Origin: an uncultured Clostridia bacterium
GTDB taxonomy: Bacteria; Bacillota; Clostridia; TANB77; CAG-508
Direction of reading: 5' to 3'
NCBI GenBank assembly: GCA_934167175.1
Contig: CAKPKF010000011.1
Span: 1-50,049, forward strand
DNA: 50,049 nt
Shown here: piece by piece, positions 25,730 through 34,126 of the stretch
Position numbering within the stretch: the first letter of the stretch is position 1
How the letters are laid out: each line of letters opens with the position of its first letter
Position numbers and translations under genes: made by a program
Notes under the pieces: generated by a model
What the model was told of the DNA's origin: nothing
Databases searched by the model: none
The model's input: only the letters and a program-made list of their open reading frames with translations

Positions 25730-26284
25730 ATGAAATTTATAGAGAAATTATCATTACTATTGTTTTCTAGTATTATGTTGCTAATATCTATAATAGCATG
25801 TTTAGTAGTGTTTGGGTGGATTGATATTCCGGCAATTGCTATAGTATTAAAAGATGTGCTTAATAATCCAAAAGCAACTAATGTAGTATTAGGATGTAGC
25901 ATAGTATTTATATTGTTAGCAATAAAATGTATATTTTTTGATTCAGGTTCAAATTCCAAAAGTGACAGTAAAGAAGGAGTACTATTGGAAAATAATAATG
26001 GAAAGTTGTTGATTTCAAAAGATACTATAGAAAATCTAGTAAGTAGAACTGTAAAAGAATTTTCAGAAGCAGAAGCAGTATCAACAAAAGTAATATTAGA
26101 TAGAGAAAATAATGTAATGATAGAAGTAACTTTATATGTTGCACCAAATAGCATAATAAAGGAATTATCTATCAACCTACAAAATAAAATAAAAGATGTT
26201 GTAAAAAAAGTTGCGGATTTGGATATTAAAGAAATAAATATAAAAATAGAAAACATTGCTACAGAAAAGAGCGCTGAACAATAA
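25730..26284 (+). CDS. amaP: AmaP-like membrane anchor for Asp23
   Basis: 184 residues from the ATG at 25730 after CGGAGGAAAAAATA. Two N-terminal membrane helices (~8-28 and ~50-68) are followed by a cytoplasmic domain of Asp23-like fold (residues ~85-180). This is the layout of AmaP, which holds Asp23 at the membrane. An upstream in-frame ATG is ignored because it lacks a binding site. The next gene begins 16 nt after the stop. Confidence 0.85.
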   Translation: MKFIEKLSLLLFSSIMLLISIIACLVVFGWIDIPAIAIVLKDVLNNPKATNVVLGCSIVFILLAIKCIFFDSGSNSKSDSKEGVLLENNNGKLLISKDTIENLVSRTVKEFSEAEAVSTKVILDRENNVMIEVTLYVAPNSIIKELSINLQNKIKDVVKKVADLDIKEINIKIENIATEKSAEQ

Positions 26285-26300
26285 AGGAGGCAAAGAGAAA

Positions 26301-26504
26301 ATGGACAACTTTAAGAATTTTGTTAATGATTATAGAGGAGCAATCATAGGTGGCATTATAGCTATATTAATACTATGCACAAATTTATATAAATTAATAA
26401 TTGGTATAATATTATTTTGTATAGGAGTATTTATAGGAAATTATGTACAAAAAAACAAATATGATGTTAAAGAAAAACTAAAAGACTTTATAGATAGAAT
26501 GTAA
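26301..26504 (+). CDS. DUF2273 small membrane protein
   Basis: 67 residues from the ATG at 26301 (AAAGGAGG site); the longer frame upstream overlaps amaP and is rejected. Two membrane helices (GAIIGGIIAILILCTNLY and LIIGIILFCIGVFIGNYV) are followed by a basic tail. DUF2273 proteins accompany Asp23 and AmaP in Firmicutes and are presumed part of the same envelope assembly. Confidence 0.88.
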   Translation: MDNFKNFVNDYRGAIIGGIIAILILCTNLYKLIIGIILFCIGVFIGNYVQKNKYDVKEKLKDFIDRM

Positions 26505-26547
26505 TTTCAGTAGAAATGTAGTAAAATAGGAAGGATGATATAAATAT

Positions 26548-26955
26548 ATGAATAGATCTATTGTTAGAGAACATATTTTCAAACTTTTATATAGTATGGA
26601 GATACAGAAAAAATATACTGAAGAACAAATAGAAATATATATAGAAAATAACAATATAGATCAGGAAACAGGAGAAGATATAAAAAATACAATAAATGAA
26701 ATAATAAAAAATTCAGAAACAATAGAAAAATTAATATCAGATAATTTGAAAACCAAATGGCAAATAGAAAGAATATCAAAAGTAGATCTGTCTATACTGA
26801 AACTAGCAATCTATGAAATAAAATACAAAGAATTGCCATATAAAATTTCTATTAACGAAGCTATAGAAATTGCAAAAAAATATGGAGAAGATACATCAGG
26901 TTCATTTATAAATGGAATATTAGGAAGTATAGTTAATGCCAATAATGAAGAGTAG
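26548..26955 (+). CDS. nusB: Transcription antitermination factor NusB
   Basis: 135 residues, all-helical, normal length. MNRSIVREHIFKLLYSME at the start and the C-terminal signature RISKVDLSILKLAIYEIKY, NEAIEIAKKYG and FINGILG are characteristic. NusB with NusE binds boxA and prevents termination in rRNA operons. It sits in the usual asp23-nusB-xseAB order. Confidence 0.95.
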   Translation: MNRSIVREHIFKLLYSMEIQKKYTEEQIEIYIENNNIDQETGEDIKNTINEIIKNSETIEKLISDNLKTKWQIERISKVDLSILKLAIYEIKYKELPYKISINEAIEIAKKYGEDTSGSFINGILGSIVNANNEE

Positions 26956-26973
26956 TAAATAAAAAGGTTATTA

Positions 26974-27017
26974 CTAGTCAACAATTAATTAATACAAATT
27001 TAATATTGTTGTCTAGT
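26974..27017 (+). promoter_or_regulatory. Hairpin between nusB and xseA
   Basis: An 11-bp stem with one mismatch (CTAGTCAACAA and TTGTTGTCTAG) followed by TTATTTTATT. It could be a weak terminator or attenuator before xseA. Confidence 0.35.
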
Positions 27018-27042
27018 TATTTTATTATACAAGGAGAACAAA

Positions 27043-28236
27043 ATGAAATATAATCCAATAACAGTAACAGATTTAAATAAATATATAAAAGACAAAATAT
27101 CAAGTGATGAAGTTTTAAACAATGTGTTAGTTAAGGGAGAAATTTCAAATTTCAAACATCATTATACAGGACATATGTATTTTACACTAAAAGATGAAAA
27201 CTCATTAATAAAATGTATAATGTTTAAAACATATACACCAAATTTGAAATTTGTTCCAAGAGATGGGATGAAAGTAATGGTATTTGGTACAGTTTCTGTA
27301 TTTGAAAGAGATGGAGTGTATCAAATATATTGCAAAGCTATGCAAGAAGATGGAATGGGAAGCCTATATAAAGCATATGAAGAGTTGAAGAAAAAGCTAG
27401 AAATGGAAGGACTATTTGCAAAAGAAAGTAAAAAAACAATACCATATATGCCTCAAAAAATAGGTGTACTAACATCAGAAACTGGTTCGGTAATTAGAGA
27501 TATAATAAATGTATCAACAAGAAGAAATCCAAATGTATATATAAGGTTATTGCCCGTTCCAGTTCAAGGACAAGGAGCAGGAGAAAAAATTGCAGAAGCA
27601 ATAAAAATTATGAATGAAAAGAAATTAGCTGATATAATAATTTTGGCGAGAGGAGGAGGTTCATTAGAAGATTTATGGCCATTTAATGAAGAAATTGTTG
27701 CAAGAGAGATATTTAACTCTGAATTGCCAATAATATCAGCAGTAGGACACGAAACAGATTTTACAATTGCAGATTTTGTAGCAGATTTAAGAGCACCAAC
27801 TCCATCAGCAGCTGCAGAATTAGCAGTTCCAGATATAGAAGAAGTAAAACTAAAAATAAGTACATATCGAAATAGATATAAATTAGCATTAAAGAAAAAA
27901 GTTGAATTTATGAGATTAAGATATGAAAAATGTATGACTAAGAGAGTTTTTAAAGAGCCACTACAATATATAAATGAGCAGTATGTTAGAATAGATATGT
28001 TACAAAAAAATATTGAAAATTCTATAAAAAGAACTGTTGAGGGCAAACGAACAGATTTGATAAAAAATATATCTAAGCTAGATGCATTGAGTCCATTAAA
28101 AACACTAAGTAGAGGCTATTCTATAACAAGCTTAAATAATAAAATAATTAAAAGTGCTCATGATTTAAAAGCAGGAGATAATATAAAATTAAAATTTATA
28201 GATGGAGAAAAGTCAGCTATAATAACAGAAAAATAA
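27043..28236 (+). CDS. xseA: Exodeoxyribonuclease VII large subunit
   Basis: 397 residues. N-terminal OB-fold with LVKGEISNFKHHYTGHMYFT, then the catalytic core with IGVLTSETGSVIRDI, ARGGGSLEDLWPFNEE and AVGHETDFTIADFVADLRAP, then a coiled region. The complex degrades single-stranded DNA. Its small subunit gene follows 18 nt downstream. Confidence 0.97.
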   Translation: MKYNPITVTDLNKYIKDKISSDEVLNNVLVKGEISNFKHHYTGHMYFTLKDENSLIKCIMFKTYTPNLKFVPRDGMKVMVFGTVSVFERDGVYQIYCKAMQEDGMGSLYKAYEELKKKLEMEGLFAKESKKTIPYMPQKIGVLTSETGSVIRDIINVSTRRNPNVYIRLLPVPVQGQGAGEKIAEAIKIMNEKKLADIIILARGGGSLEDLWPFNEEIVAREIFNSELPIISAVGHETDFTIADFVADLRAPTPSAAAELAVPDIEEVKLKISTYRNRYKLALKKKVEFMRLRYEKCMTKRVFKEPLQYINEQYVRIDMLQKNIENSIKRTVEGKRTDLIKNISKLDALSPLKTLSRGYSITSLNNKIIKSAHDLKAGDNIKLKFIDGEKSAIITEK

Positions 28237-28254
28237 TAAAGTAGGGGGACAATA

Positions 28255-28482
28255 ATGGAAAAAAGTGAATTGAATTTTGAAACAGGTATAAAGGAATTAG
28301 AACAAATTGCAGACAAATTAGAAAAAGAAAATTTAAACTTGGATGAATCAGTAAATTTATTTGAAAAGGGTATGGAATTATCTAAAAAATGTTCAGAAAT
28401 ACTTGAAAATGCAGAAAAGAGAATAACTAAACTAATAGTAAAAGAAGATGAAATAGAAGAAACAGATTTTGTATCTAAATAA
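28255..28482 (+). CDS. xseB: Exodeoxyribonuclease VII small subunit
   Basis: 75 residues with the family pattern NFETGIKELEQIADKLEKEN and LDESVNLFEKGMEL. It binds XseA's coiled region and modulates nuclease activity. GGGGGACAATA precedes the ATG. Confidence 0.95.
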   Translation: MEKSELNFETGIKELEQIADKLEKENLNLDESVNLFEKGMELSKKCSEILENAEKRITKLIVKEDEIEETDFVSK

Positions 28483-28513
28483 GTGAAAGATTAATTAAAA
28501 AAGGGGAAGAAAA

Positions 28514-28954
28514 ATGAATATAGTTAATCAGTTCATAAGTAACAAATACATATATATACCATTTTTTTTATGGTTAGGAATACAAATATTTAAAGTGATA
28601 TATGATTTATGCGTAACTAAAAAGTTTAATTTTAAAAGAATAATGGGAGCAGGAGGAATGCCAAGTTCACATTCAGCGGTGGTTACTTCACTTGCGACAC
28701 TTATAGCAAAAAATGAAGGTGTAGATACACCATTGTTTGCAGTTTCTTTGATTTTTGCTTTTGTAGTTATGTATGATGCAGCAGGAATAAGAAGAGCTGC
28801 TGGAAAGCAAGCTACACTATTGAATAAAATAATAGAAACACCGGGATTGACATCAGTACAAGTGTCAGAAAGATTAGTAGAAGTATTAGGACATACACCG
28901 ATTCAAGTTTTTGTTGGAGCATTAATAGGGATAGTGGCAGGAATAATATTGTAA
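28514..28954 (+). CDS. Divergent PAP2 family (DUF212) membrane protein
   Basis: 146 residues. The DUF212 signatures GAGGMPSSHSAVVTSLAT near residue 45 and VVMYDAAGIRRAAGKQA are present, with about four membrane helices. The family is distantly related to vanadium haloperoxidase/PAP2 phosphatases and commonly follows xseB or nearby genes in Firmicutes. Activity is not established. Unlike the PAP2 gene at 20748, its frame is intact. Confidence 0.88.
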   Translation: MNIVNQFISNKYIYIPFFLWLGIQIFKVIYDLCVTKKFNFKRIMGAGGMPSSHSAVVTSLATLIAKNEGVDTPLFAVSLIFAFVVMYDAAGIRRAAGKQATLLNKIIETPGLTSVQVSERLVEVLGHTPIQVFVGALIGIVAGIIL

Positions 28955-28970
28955 GAGAGGATGTTATAAT

Positions 28971-30638
28971 ATGACAGATGTAGAAATAGCTAGAAATGTA
29001 AAATTGAAAAATATTCTTGAAATAACAGATAAATTAAATATAGATAAAAGTGATGTAGAATTATATGGAAATTATAAAGCAAAATTGTCTGAAAATGTTA
29101 TAGAAAAAACAAAAAATAATAAAAATGGTAAATTGATATTAGTAACAGCTATAAACCCAACACCGCTAGGAGAAGGAAAAACGACAATTGCTATAGGGCT
29201 AGCAGATGGATTAGCCAAAATAGGAGAAAAATCAATACTAGCATTAAGAGAGCCGTCTCTTGGACCAGTCTTTGGGATAAAAGGTGGAGCAACTGGAGGA
29301 GGACATTCGCAAGTAGCTCCTATGGAAGATATAAATTTACATTTTACAGGAGATATTCATGCTATAACATCAGCAAATAATTTGTTAGCTAGTTTAATAG
29401 ATAATCATATATTTTTTGGAAATGAATTAAAATTGAAAAAGGTAACATGGAAAAGATGCTTGGACTTAAATGATAGACAATTAAGAAGAATAGAATGTGG
29501 TTTGTCAGGCGAAAAAAACATGCTTCCAAGAGAAGACGGATTTGACATTTCAGTTGCATCAGAAATAATGGCTGTATTATGTCTTTCAAAAGATATAAAT
29601 GATTTGAAAAAAAGACTTTCAGAAATGATTATAGGTTATAACGAAAATGAGGAGCCTGTAAGAGTAAAAGATTTAAATGCTCAAGGAAGCATGACAGTGC
29701 TATTAAAAGATGCTATAAAACCTAACATAGTTCAAACATTAGAACATATACCAGCAATAATACATGGAGGACCATTTGCGAATATTGCGCATGGATGTAA
29801 TAGTGTGATTGCTACTGAACTAGCTTTGAAACTAGCAGATTATACGGTAACAGAAGCTGGATTTGGTTCAGACTTAGGAGCAGAAAAGTTTTTAAATATT
29901 AAATGCAGACAAACAAAAATCATACCTGATGCTGTAGTTTGCATTGCTACAATGAAAGCATTAAAATATCATGGTGGAGCAAGTAAAGAAGAACTTTTTA
30001 ATAAAAACATAAGTGCTTTAGAAGCTGGATGCAAAAATTTATTCAAGCATATAGAAAATATGAAAGACAAATTTGGAATAAATGTAATAGTTGCAATAAA
30101 TAAATATAAAGATGATGACAAAGAAGAAATAAAATATTTAGAGAACAAATTAAAAGAAAAAGAAATACAACTTAGTTTGGTAGAAAGTTGGGAAAAAGGT
30201 GGAGAAGGAGCAATAGATTTAGCTCAAAAAGTAAAAGAAATATGTAAAAAAGATTGTAAAGAGAAATTTGAATATACATATGATTTAGAAGATGGCATTA
30301 AGGAGAAAATAGAAAAAGTAGCTAAATCAATTTATGGTGCAAATGGTGTGATATTTTCAGATGATTGCATAAAGCAAATAGAAAAAATAGAAAAAATTGG
30401 ATATAAAAATTTACCAGTATGTATTGCAAAAACACAATATTCTTTCTCAGATGATCCAAACAACTTAAAGTGCGATAAGCCATTTAGTATAAATATAAAT
30501 GAAGTAATATTAAAGGCGGGAGCAGGATTTGTAGTTGCTATAACGGGAAAAATAGTAACAATGCCAGGATTACCAAAAGTTCCAGCTGCAGAAAATATAG
30601 ATATTAATAAATCAGGAGAAATAATAGGAATTTTTTAA
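28971..30638 (+). CDS. fhs: Formate-tetrahydrofolate ligase
   Basis: 555 residues, normal length. N-terminal signature PTPLGEGKTTIAIGLADG near residue 62 (ATP binding), REPSLGPVFGIKGGATGGG, the THF-binding region VTEAGFGSDLGAEKF, and KVPAAENIDI at the end. It makes 10-formyl-THF from formate, ATP and THF. With FolD (39620) it forms the one-carbon route used for purines, fMet-tRNA (fmt) or acetogenesis. Confidence 0.97.
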   Translation: MTDVEIARNVKLKNILEITDKLNIDKSDVELYGNYKAKLSENVIEKTKNNKNGKLILVTAINPTPLGEGKTTIAIGLADGLAKIGEKSILALREPSLGPVFGIKGGATGGGHSQVAPMEDINLHFTGDIHAITSANNLLASLIDNHIFFGNELKLKKVTWKRCLDLNDRQLRRIECGLSGEKNMLPREDGFDISVASEIMAVLCLSKDINDLKKRLSEMIIGYNENEEPVRVKDLNAQGSMTVLLKDAIKPNIVQTLEHIPAIIHGGPFANIAHGCNSVIATELALKLADYTVTEAGFGSDLGAEKFLNIKCRQTKIIPDAVVCIATMKALKYHGGASKEELFNKNISALEAGCKNLFKHIENMKDKFGINVIVAINKYKDDDKEEIKYLENKLKEKEIQLSLVESWEKGGEGAIDLAQKVKEICKKDCKEKFEYTYDLEDGIKEKIEKVAKSIYGANGVIFSDDCIKQIEKIEKIGYKNLPVCIAKTQYSFSDDPNNLKCDKPFSININEVILKAGAGFVVAITGKIVTMPGLPKVPAAENIDINKSGEIIGIF

Positions 30639-30648
30639 TGTATAAAAA

Positions 30649-30700
30649 CACCTCAATTGGAGAAAATATTAAAAATTAGTATTTTTTGAGGTGATTTTTT
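30649..30700 (+). terminator. fhs terminator whose stem contains the next gene's ribosome binding site
   Basis: CACCTCAA (30649-30656) pairs with TTGAGGTG (30686-30693), followed by ATTTTTT up to the next ATG at 30701. The GAGGTG in the right arm is the only plausible ribosome binding site of the downstream gene. Confidence 0.6.
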
Positions 30701-31381
30701 ATGTCAAAAATTAAAAGAAAAGTAATTAATGCTATTATAATAGTATTGAGTTTAATATTAATATATTTATGCTTTATGCCCAACAATGTGGTAGAAGCAT
30801 TATCAAAATATGGTTCAAGAGGAAGTGAAGTAACTCAAATACAAACAAAATTAAAAAGATGGGGGTATTATAAAGGAAATATAGATGGAATATATGGAAG
30901 CCAAACTGTAGAAGCGGTAAAATATTTTCAGAGAAAGAATGGTTTAGCCGTAGATGGAATAGCAGGAAAAAACACTTTAAATACAATGGGAATATATAGT
31001 TCAAGCAGTTCAAGTTCAGGAGCTAATAATTCGAGTGATATTAATTTGTTAAGTAGGTTAATTTATGGTGAAGCAAGAGGAGAACCATATACTGGGCAAG
31101 TTGCTGTTGGAGCTGTAGTTTTAAATAGAGTAAAAAGCTCATCTTTTCCTAATACTATAGCGGGGGTAATATATCAGTCTGGAGCATTTTCAGTAGTTAA
31201 TGATGGCCAAATTAATTTAACACCAAATGATACTGCTAAAAAAGCAGCAACTGATGCTTTAAATGGTTGGGATCCATCATATGGTTCTATATATTACTTT
31301 AATCCTAAGACAGCTACAAGTGCGTGGATATGGTCAAGACCGCATGTAATTACAATAGGAAATCATAGATTTTGTAAGTAA
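30701..31381 (+). CDS. Spore-cortex-lytic-enzyme-like cell wall hydrolase (SleB/CwlJ type)
   Basis: 226 residues. Signal peptide (1-34), a peptidoglycan-binding domain with YGSRGSEVTQIQTKLKRWG and DGIYGSQT, a Ser-rich linker, then a Hydrolase_2 domain (LLSRLIYGEARGEPYTGQVA, with the catalytic-type glutamate; AGVIYQSGAFSV; YYFNPKTA). This is the SleB arrangement, a lytic transglycosylase that degrades spore cortex during germination. It could also act on vegetative wall. Its binding site lies in the terminator stem of fhs. Confidence 0.85.
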   Translation: MSKIKRKVINAIIIVLSLILIYLCFMPNNVVEALSKYGSRGSEVTQIQTKLKRWGYYKGNIDGIYGSQTVEAVKYFQRKNGLAVDGIAGKNTLNTMGIYSSSSSSSGANNSSDINLLSRLIYGEARGEPYTGQVAVGAVVLNRVKSSSFPNTIAGVIYQSGAFSVVNDGQINLTPNDTAKKAATDALNGWDPSYGSIYYFNPKTATSAWIWSRPHVITIGNHRFCK

Positions 31382-31388
31382 AAGCAGG

Positions 31389-31417
31389 TTGTACTTTGAA
31401 AAATATTATGGTAAAAT
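31389..31417 (+). promoter_or_regulatory. Promoter of lepA
   Basis: TTGTAC, 17 nt, TAAAAT, 32 nt before the start. Confidence 0.6.
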
Positions 31418-31449
31418 AAGTAAGAGTTTTAATTCGCAAGGAGAATGTA

Positions 31450-33261
31450 ATGGGAGAAAAAAAGAAGTATATAAGAAATTTTAGTATAATTGCACACATA
31501 GATCATGGAAAATCAACATTAGCAGATAGACTTATTGAAATGACAGGGGTATTGTCTAAAAGAGAAATGGAAAGTCAGATACTAGATAATATGGATATTG
31601 AAAGAGAAAGAGGTATTACAATAAAATCACAGGCAGTGAGAATGAAGTATATTGCAAAAGATGGAAAACAATATACATTAAATCTTATAGATACTCCAGG
31701 TCACGTTGATTTTAATTATGAAGTATCAAGAAGTTTAGCAGCATGTGATGGAGCAGTACTAGTAGTAGATGCAAGTCAAGGAATAGAGGCACAAACTTTA
31801 GCAAATGTGTATTTAGCATTAGATAACAATCTTGAAATAATACCAGTAATAAATAAAATAGATTTGCCAAATGCAAGACCAGAAGAAGTAAAGAAAGAAA
31901 TAGAAAATGTTATTGGATTAGATGCTAGTGAAGCTCCATGTATTTCAGCAAAATCTGGTTTAAATGTGGAAAAAGTATTAGAGAAAATAGTTACAGATAT
32001 TCCAGCACCAGATGGAGATGAAAATCAACCTTTGAAATGTTTAATATTTGATTCAATATATGATAATTATAAAGGTGCAATAGCATATGTAAGAGTAAAA
32101 GAAGGAACTGTAAAAGTAGGTGATGAAATACTTTTAATGGCTACAAATAAATCATTTGTAGTAACAGAAGTTGGATATTTTGCACCAGGTCAATATGCAC
32201 AAGCTGAAAAATTAGAAGCAGGAGATGTAGGATATATAGCAGCAAGTATAAAAAATCTATCTGACATACATGTAGGGGATACTATAACAATAAAAAATAA
32301 TCCAGCTAAGGAGAGATTACCTGGGTACAAACCAGTTAATCCTATGGTGTATTGCGGGTTATACCCAGTTGACGGCGGGGATTATGAAAACTTAAAAACA
32401 GCTTTAGAAAAATTAAAACTAAATGATGCAGCATTAGAGTATGAACCAGAGACTTCAGCTGCATTAGGTTTTGGATTTAGATGTGGATTTTTAGGACTAT
32501 TACATTTAGAGATAATAGAAGAAAGATTAGATAGAGAATTTGATTTGAGTTTAATTACAACATCACCATCTGTTATATATAAAGTACATAAAACAGATGG
32601 AGAAATTATAGAATTGTATAATCCAGCAGATCTTCCACCGGCACAAGAAATATCTTATTTAGAAGAACCATTTGTAACAGCAGAAATATTAACCCCAAAG
32701 GAATATGTAGGAAATATAATGGAAATCTGTCAAAATAGACGTGGAATATACTTAGATATGAAATATCTGGATGAAAATAGAGTTACCTTAATATATGAAT
32801 TACCATTAAATGAAATAATATATGACTTCTTTGATAGTCTAAAATCAAGAACAAAAGGATATGCATCATTTGACTATGAATTTAAAGAATACGTAAGATC
32901 AGACTTAGTAAAGTTAGATATACATGTTAATGGAGAAAGTGTAGATGCATTGAGTTTCATAGTACATAGAAGTTCAAGTTATCAAAGAGGCAAAAAGATG
33001 GTAGAAAAACTAAAAGAAGTAATACCAAGACAATTATTTAGTATACCATTACAAGCTGTTATTGGAGGAAAAATAATTGCAAGAGAAACAATATCAGCTA
33101 ATAGAAAAGACGTACTAGCCAAATGTTATGGAGGAGACATTACAAGAAAGAAGAAATTATTGGAAAAACAGAAAAAAGGTAAGAAGAAAATGAGACAAGT
33201 TGGAAATGTGGAAATGCCACAAGAAGCATTTTTATCAGTATTAAAATTAGATGATGAATAA
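31450..33261 (+). CDS. lepA: Elongation factor 4 (LepA)
   Basis: 603 residues, normal length. G-domain motifs are IIAHIDHGKSTLADRL, DTPGHVDF and NKIDL; the LepA-specific C-terminal domain ends with GKKKMRQVGNVEMPQEAFL. LepA is a ribosome-associated GTPase involved in translation and ribosome biogenesis under stress. Site CAAGGAGAATGTA precedes the ATG. The rlmB gene starts 19 nt after the stop. Confidence 0.97.
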   Translation: MGEKKKYIRNFSIIAHIDHGKSTLADRLIEMTGVLSKREMESQILDNMDIERERGITIKSQAVRMKYIAKDGKQYTLNLIDTPGHVDFNYEVSRSLAACDGAVLVVDASQGIEAQTLANVYLALDNNLEIIPVINKIDLPNARPEEVKKEIENVIGLDASEAPCISAKSGLNVEKVLEKIVTDIPAPDGDENQPLKCLIFDSIYDNYKGAIAYVRVKEGTVKVGDEILLMATNKSFVVTEVGYFAPGQYAQAEKLEAGDVGYIAASIKNLSDIHVGDTITIKNNPAKERLPGYKPVNPMVYCGLYPVDGGDYENLKTALEKLKLNDAALEYEPETSAALGFGFRCGFLGLLHLEIIEERLDREFDLSLITTSPSVIYKVHKTDGEIIELYNPADLPPAQEISYLEEPFVTAEILTPKEYVGNIMEICQNRRGIYLDMKYLDENRVTLIYELPLNEIIYDFFDSLKSRTKGYASFDYEFKEYVRSDLVKLDIHVNGESVDALSFIVHRSSSYQRGKKMVEKLKEVIPRQLFSIPLQAVIGGKIIARETISANRKDVLAKCYGGDITRKKKLLEKQKKGKKKMRQVGNVEMPQEAFLSVLKLDDE

Positions 33262-33280
33262 TATTAGGAGAGAAAATTAT

Positions 33281-34066
33281 ATGGAAAATAGAAGAAATGT
33301 AAATAAAATGCAATATGAAGATCAAGTTGAAGGAAGAAATTCTGTACTAGAGCTATTAGAAAGTGGAAAAGACATAAATAAAATATTTATTACTAAAGGT
33401 GAGAAACATGGTTCAATTAATAAAATTATTGCTAAGGCAAAAGAAAGAAAAGTAATAATAGTTGAAAAAGATAAAAGAAAGATGGACGAAATGGCGCAAA
33501 ATAACAATTATCAAGGTGTAATTGCTATAGTTCCACCATTTGAATATTGTGATGTAGAAGATATACTAGAAAATGCAAAGAAAAAAGGAGAAGATCCATT
33601 TATATTAATATTAGATGGAATAGAAGATCCACACAATTTAGGTTCAATAATTCGTACTGCAGAAACAGCTGGTGTTCATGGGGTTATTATTCCCAAAAGA
33701 AGAGCTGCTCAAGTAAATAGTACTGTTAATAAAGTGTCGGCAGGAGCAGTAGAACATATGAAAGTAGCAAGAGTAAATAATATAAATGAAACAATAAAAT
33801 ATTTAAAAGAAAATGATATTTGGGTAATAGGTACTGATATATCAACAGATACATACTATTATAAGCAAGATATGAAAGGAAAAATAGCTATAGTAATAGG
33901 AAGCGAAGGAGAAGGAATGAGTAGACTAGTAAAAGAAAATTGTGATTTTCTAGTGAAAATTCCAATGAAAGGCAAAGTTTCATCTTTAAATGCTTCTGTA
34001 TCAGCAGGTATAGTAATATATGAAGCTGTTAAGCAAAGAATAAATGCATCTTTTTGTCAAAGATAG
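33281..34066 (+). CDS. rlmB: TrmH-family rRNA/tRNA 2'-O-methyltransferase (RlmB-like)
   Basis: 261 residues from the ATG at 33281 after TAGGAGAG; earlier starts overlap lepA. N-terminal substrate-binding domain (VEGRNSVLELLESG) and C-terminal SPOUT domain with ILDGIEDPHNLGSIIRTAE, IVIGSEGEGMSRLV and the knot-forming PMKGKVSSLNASVSAGI. Methylates the ribose of a structured RNA, most likely 23S rRNA G2251, though TrmH relatives share these motifs. Confidence 0.9.
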   Translation: MENRRNVNKMQYEDQVEGRNSVLELLESGKDINKIFITKGEKHGSINKIIAKAKERKVIIVEKDKRKMDEMAQNNNYQGVIAIVPPFEYCDVEDILENAKKKGEDPFILILDGIEDPHNLGSIIRTAETAGVHGVIIPKRRAAQVNSTVNKVSAGAVEHMKVARVNNINETIKYLKENDIWVIGTDISTDTYYYKQDMKGKIAIVIGSEGEGMSRLVKENCDFLVKIPMKGKVSSLNASVSAGIVIYEAVKQRINASFCQR

Positions 34067-34126
34067 TTGAAAAAAATAATTTTTAAATATATAATGATCA
34101 TGATATATATTAATAGGAGGAATTTT

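Noticed and set aside
34067..34126. Extended start of the 588-aa protein at the TTG at 34067
   Set aside because: It directly abuts the rlmB stop without a binding site, while the ATG at 34127 follows AGGAGGAATTTT and begins a normal membrane anchor.
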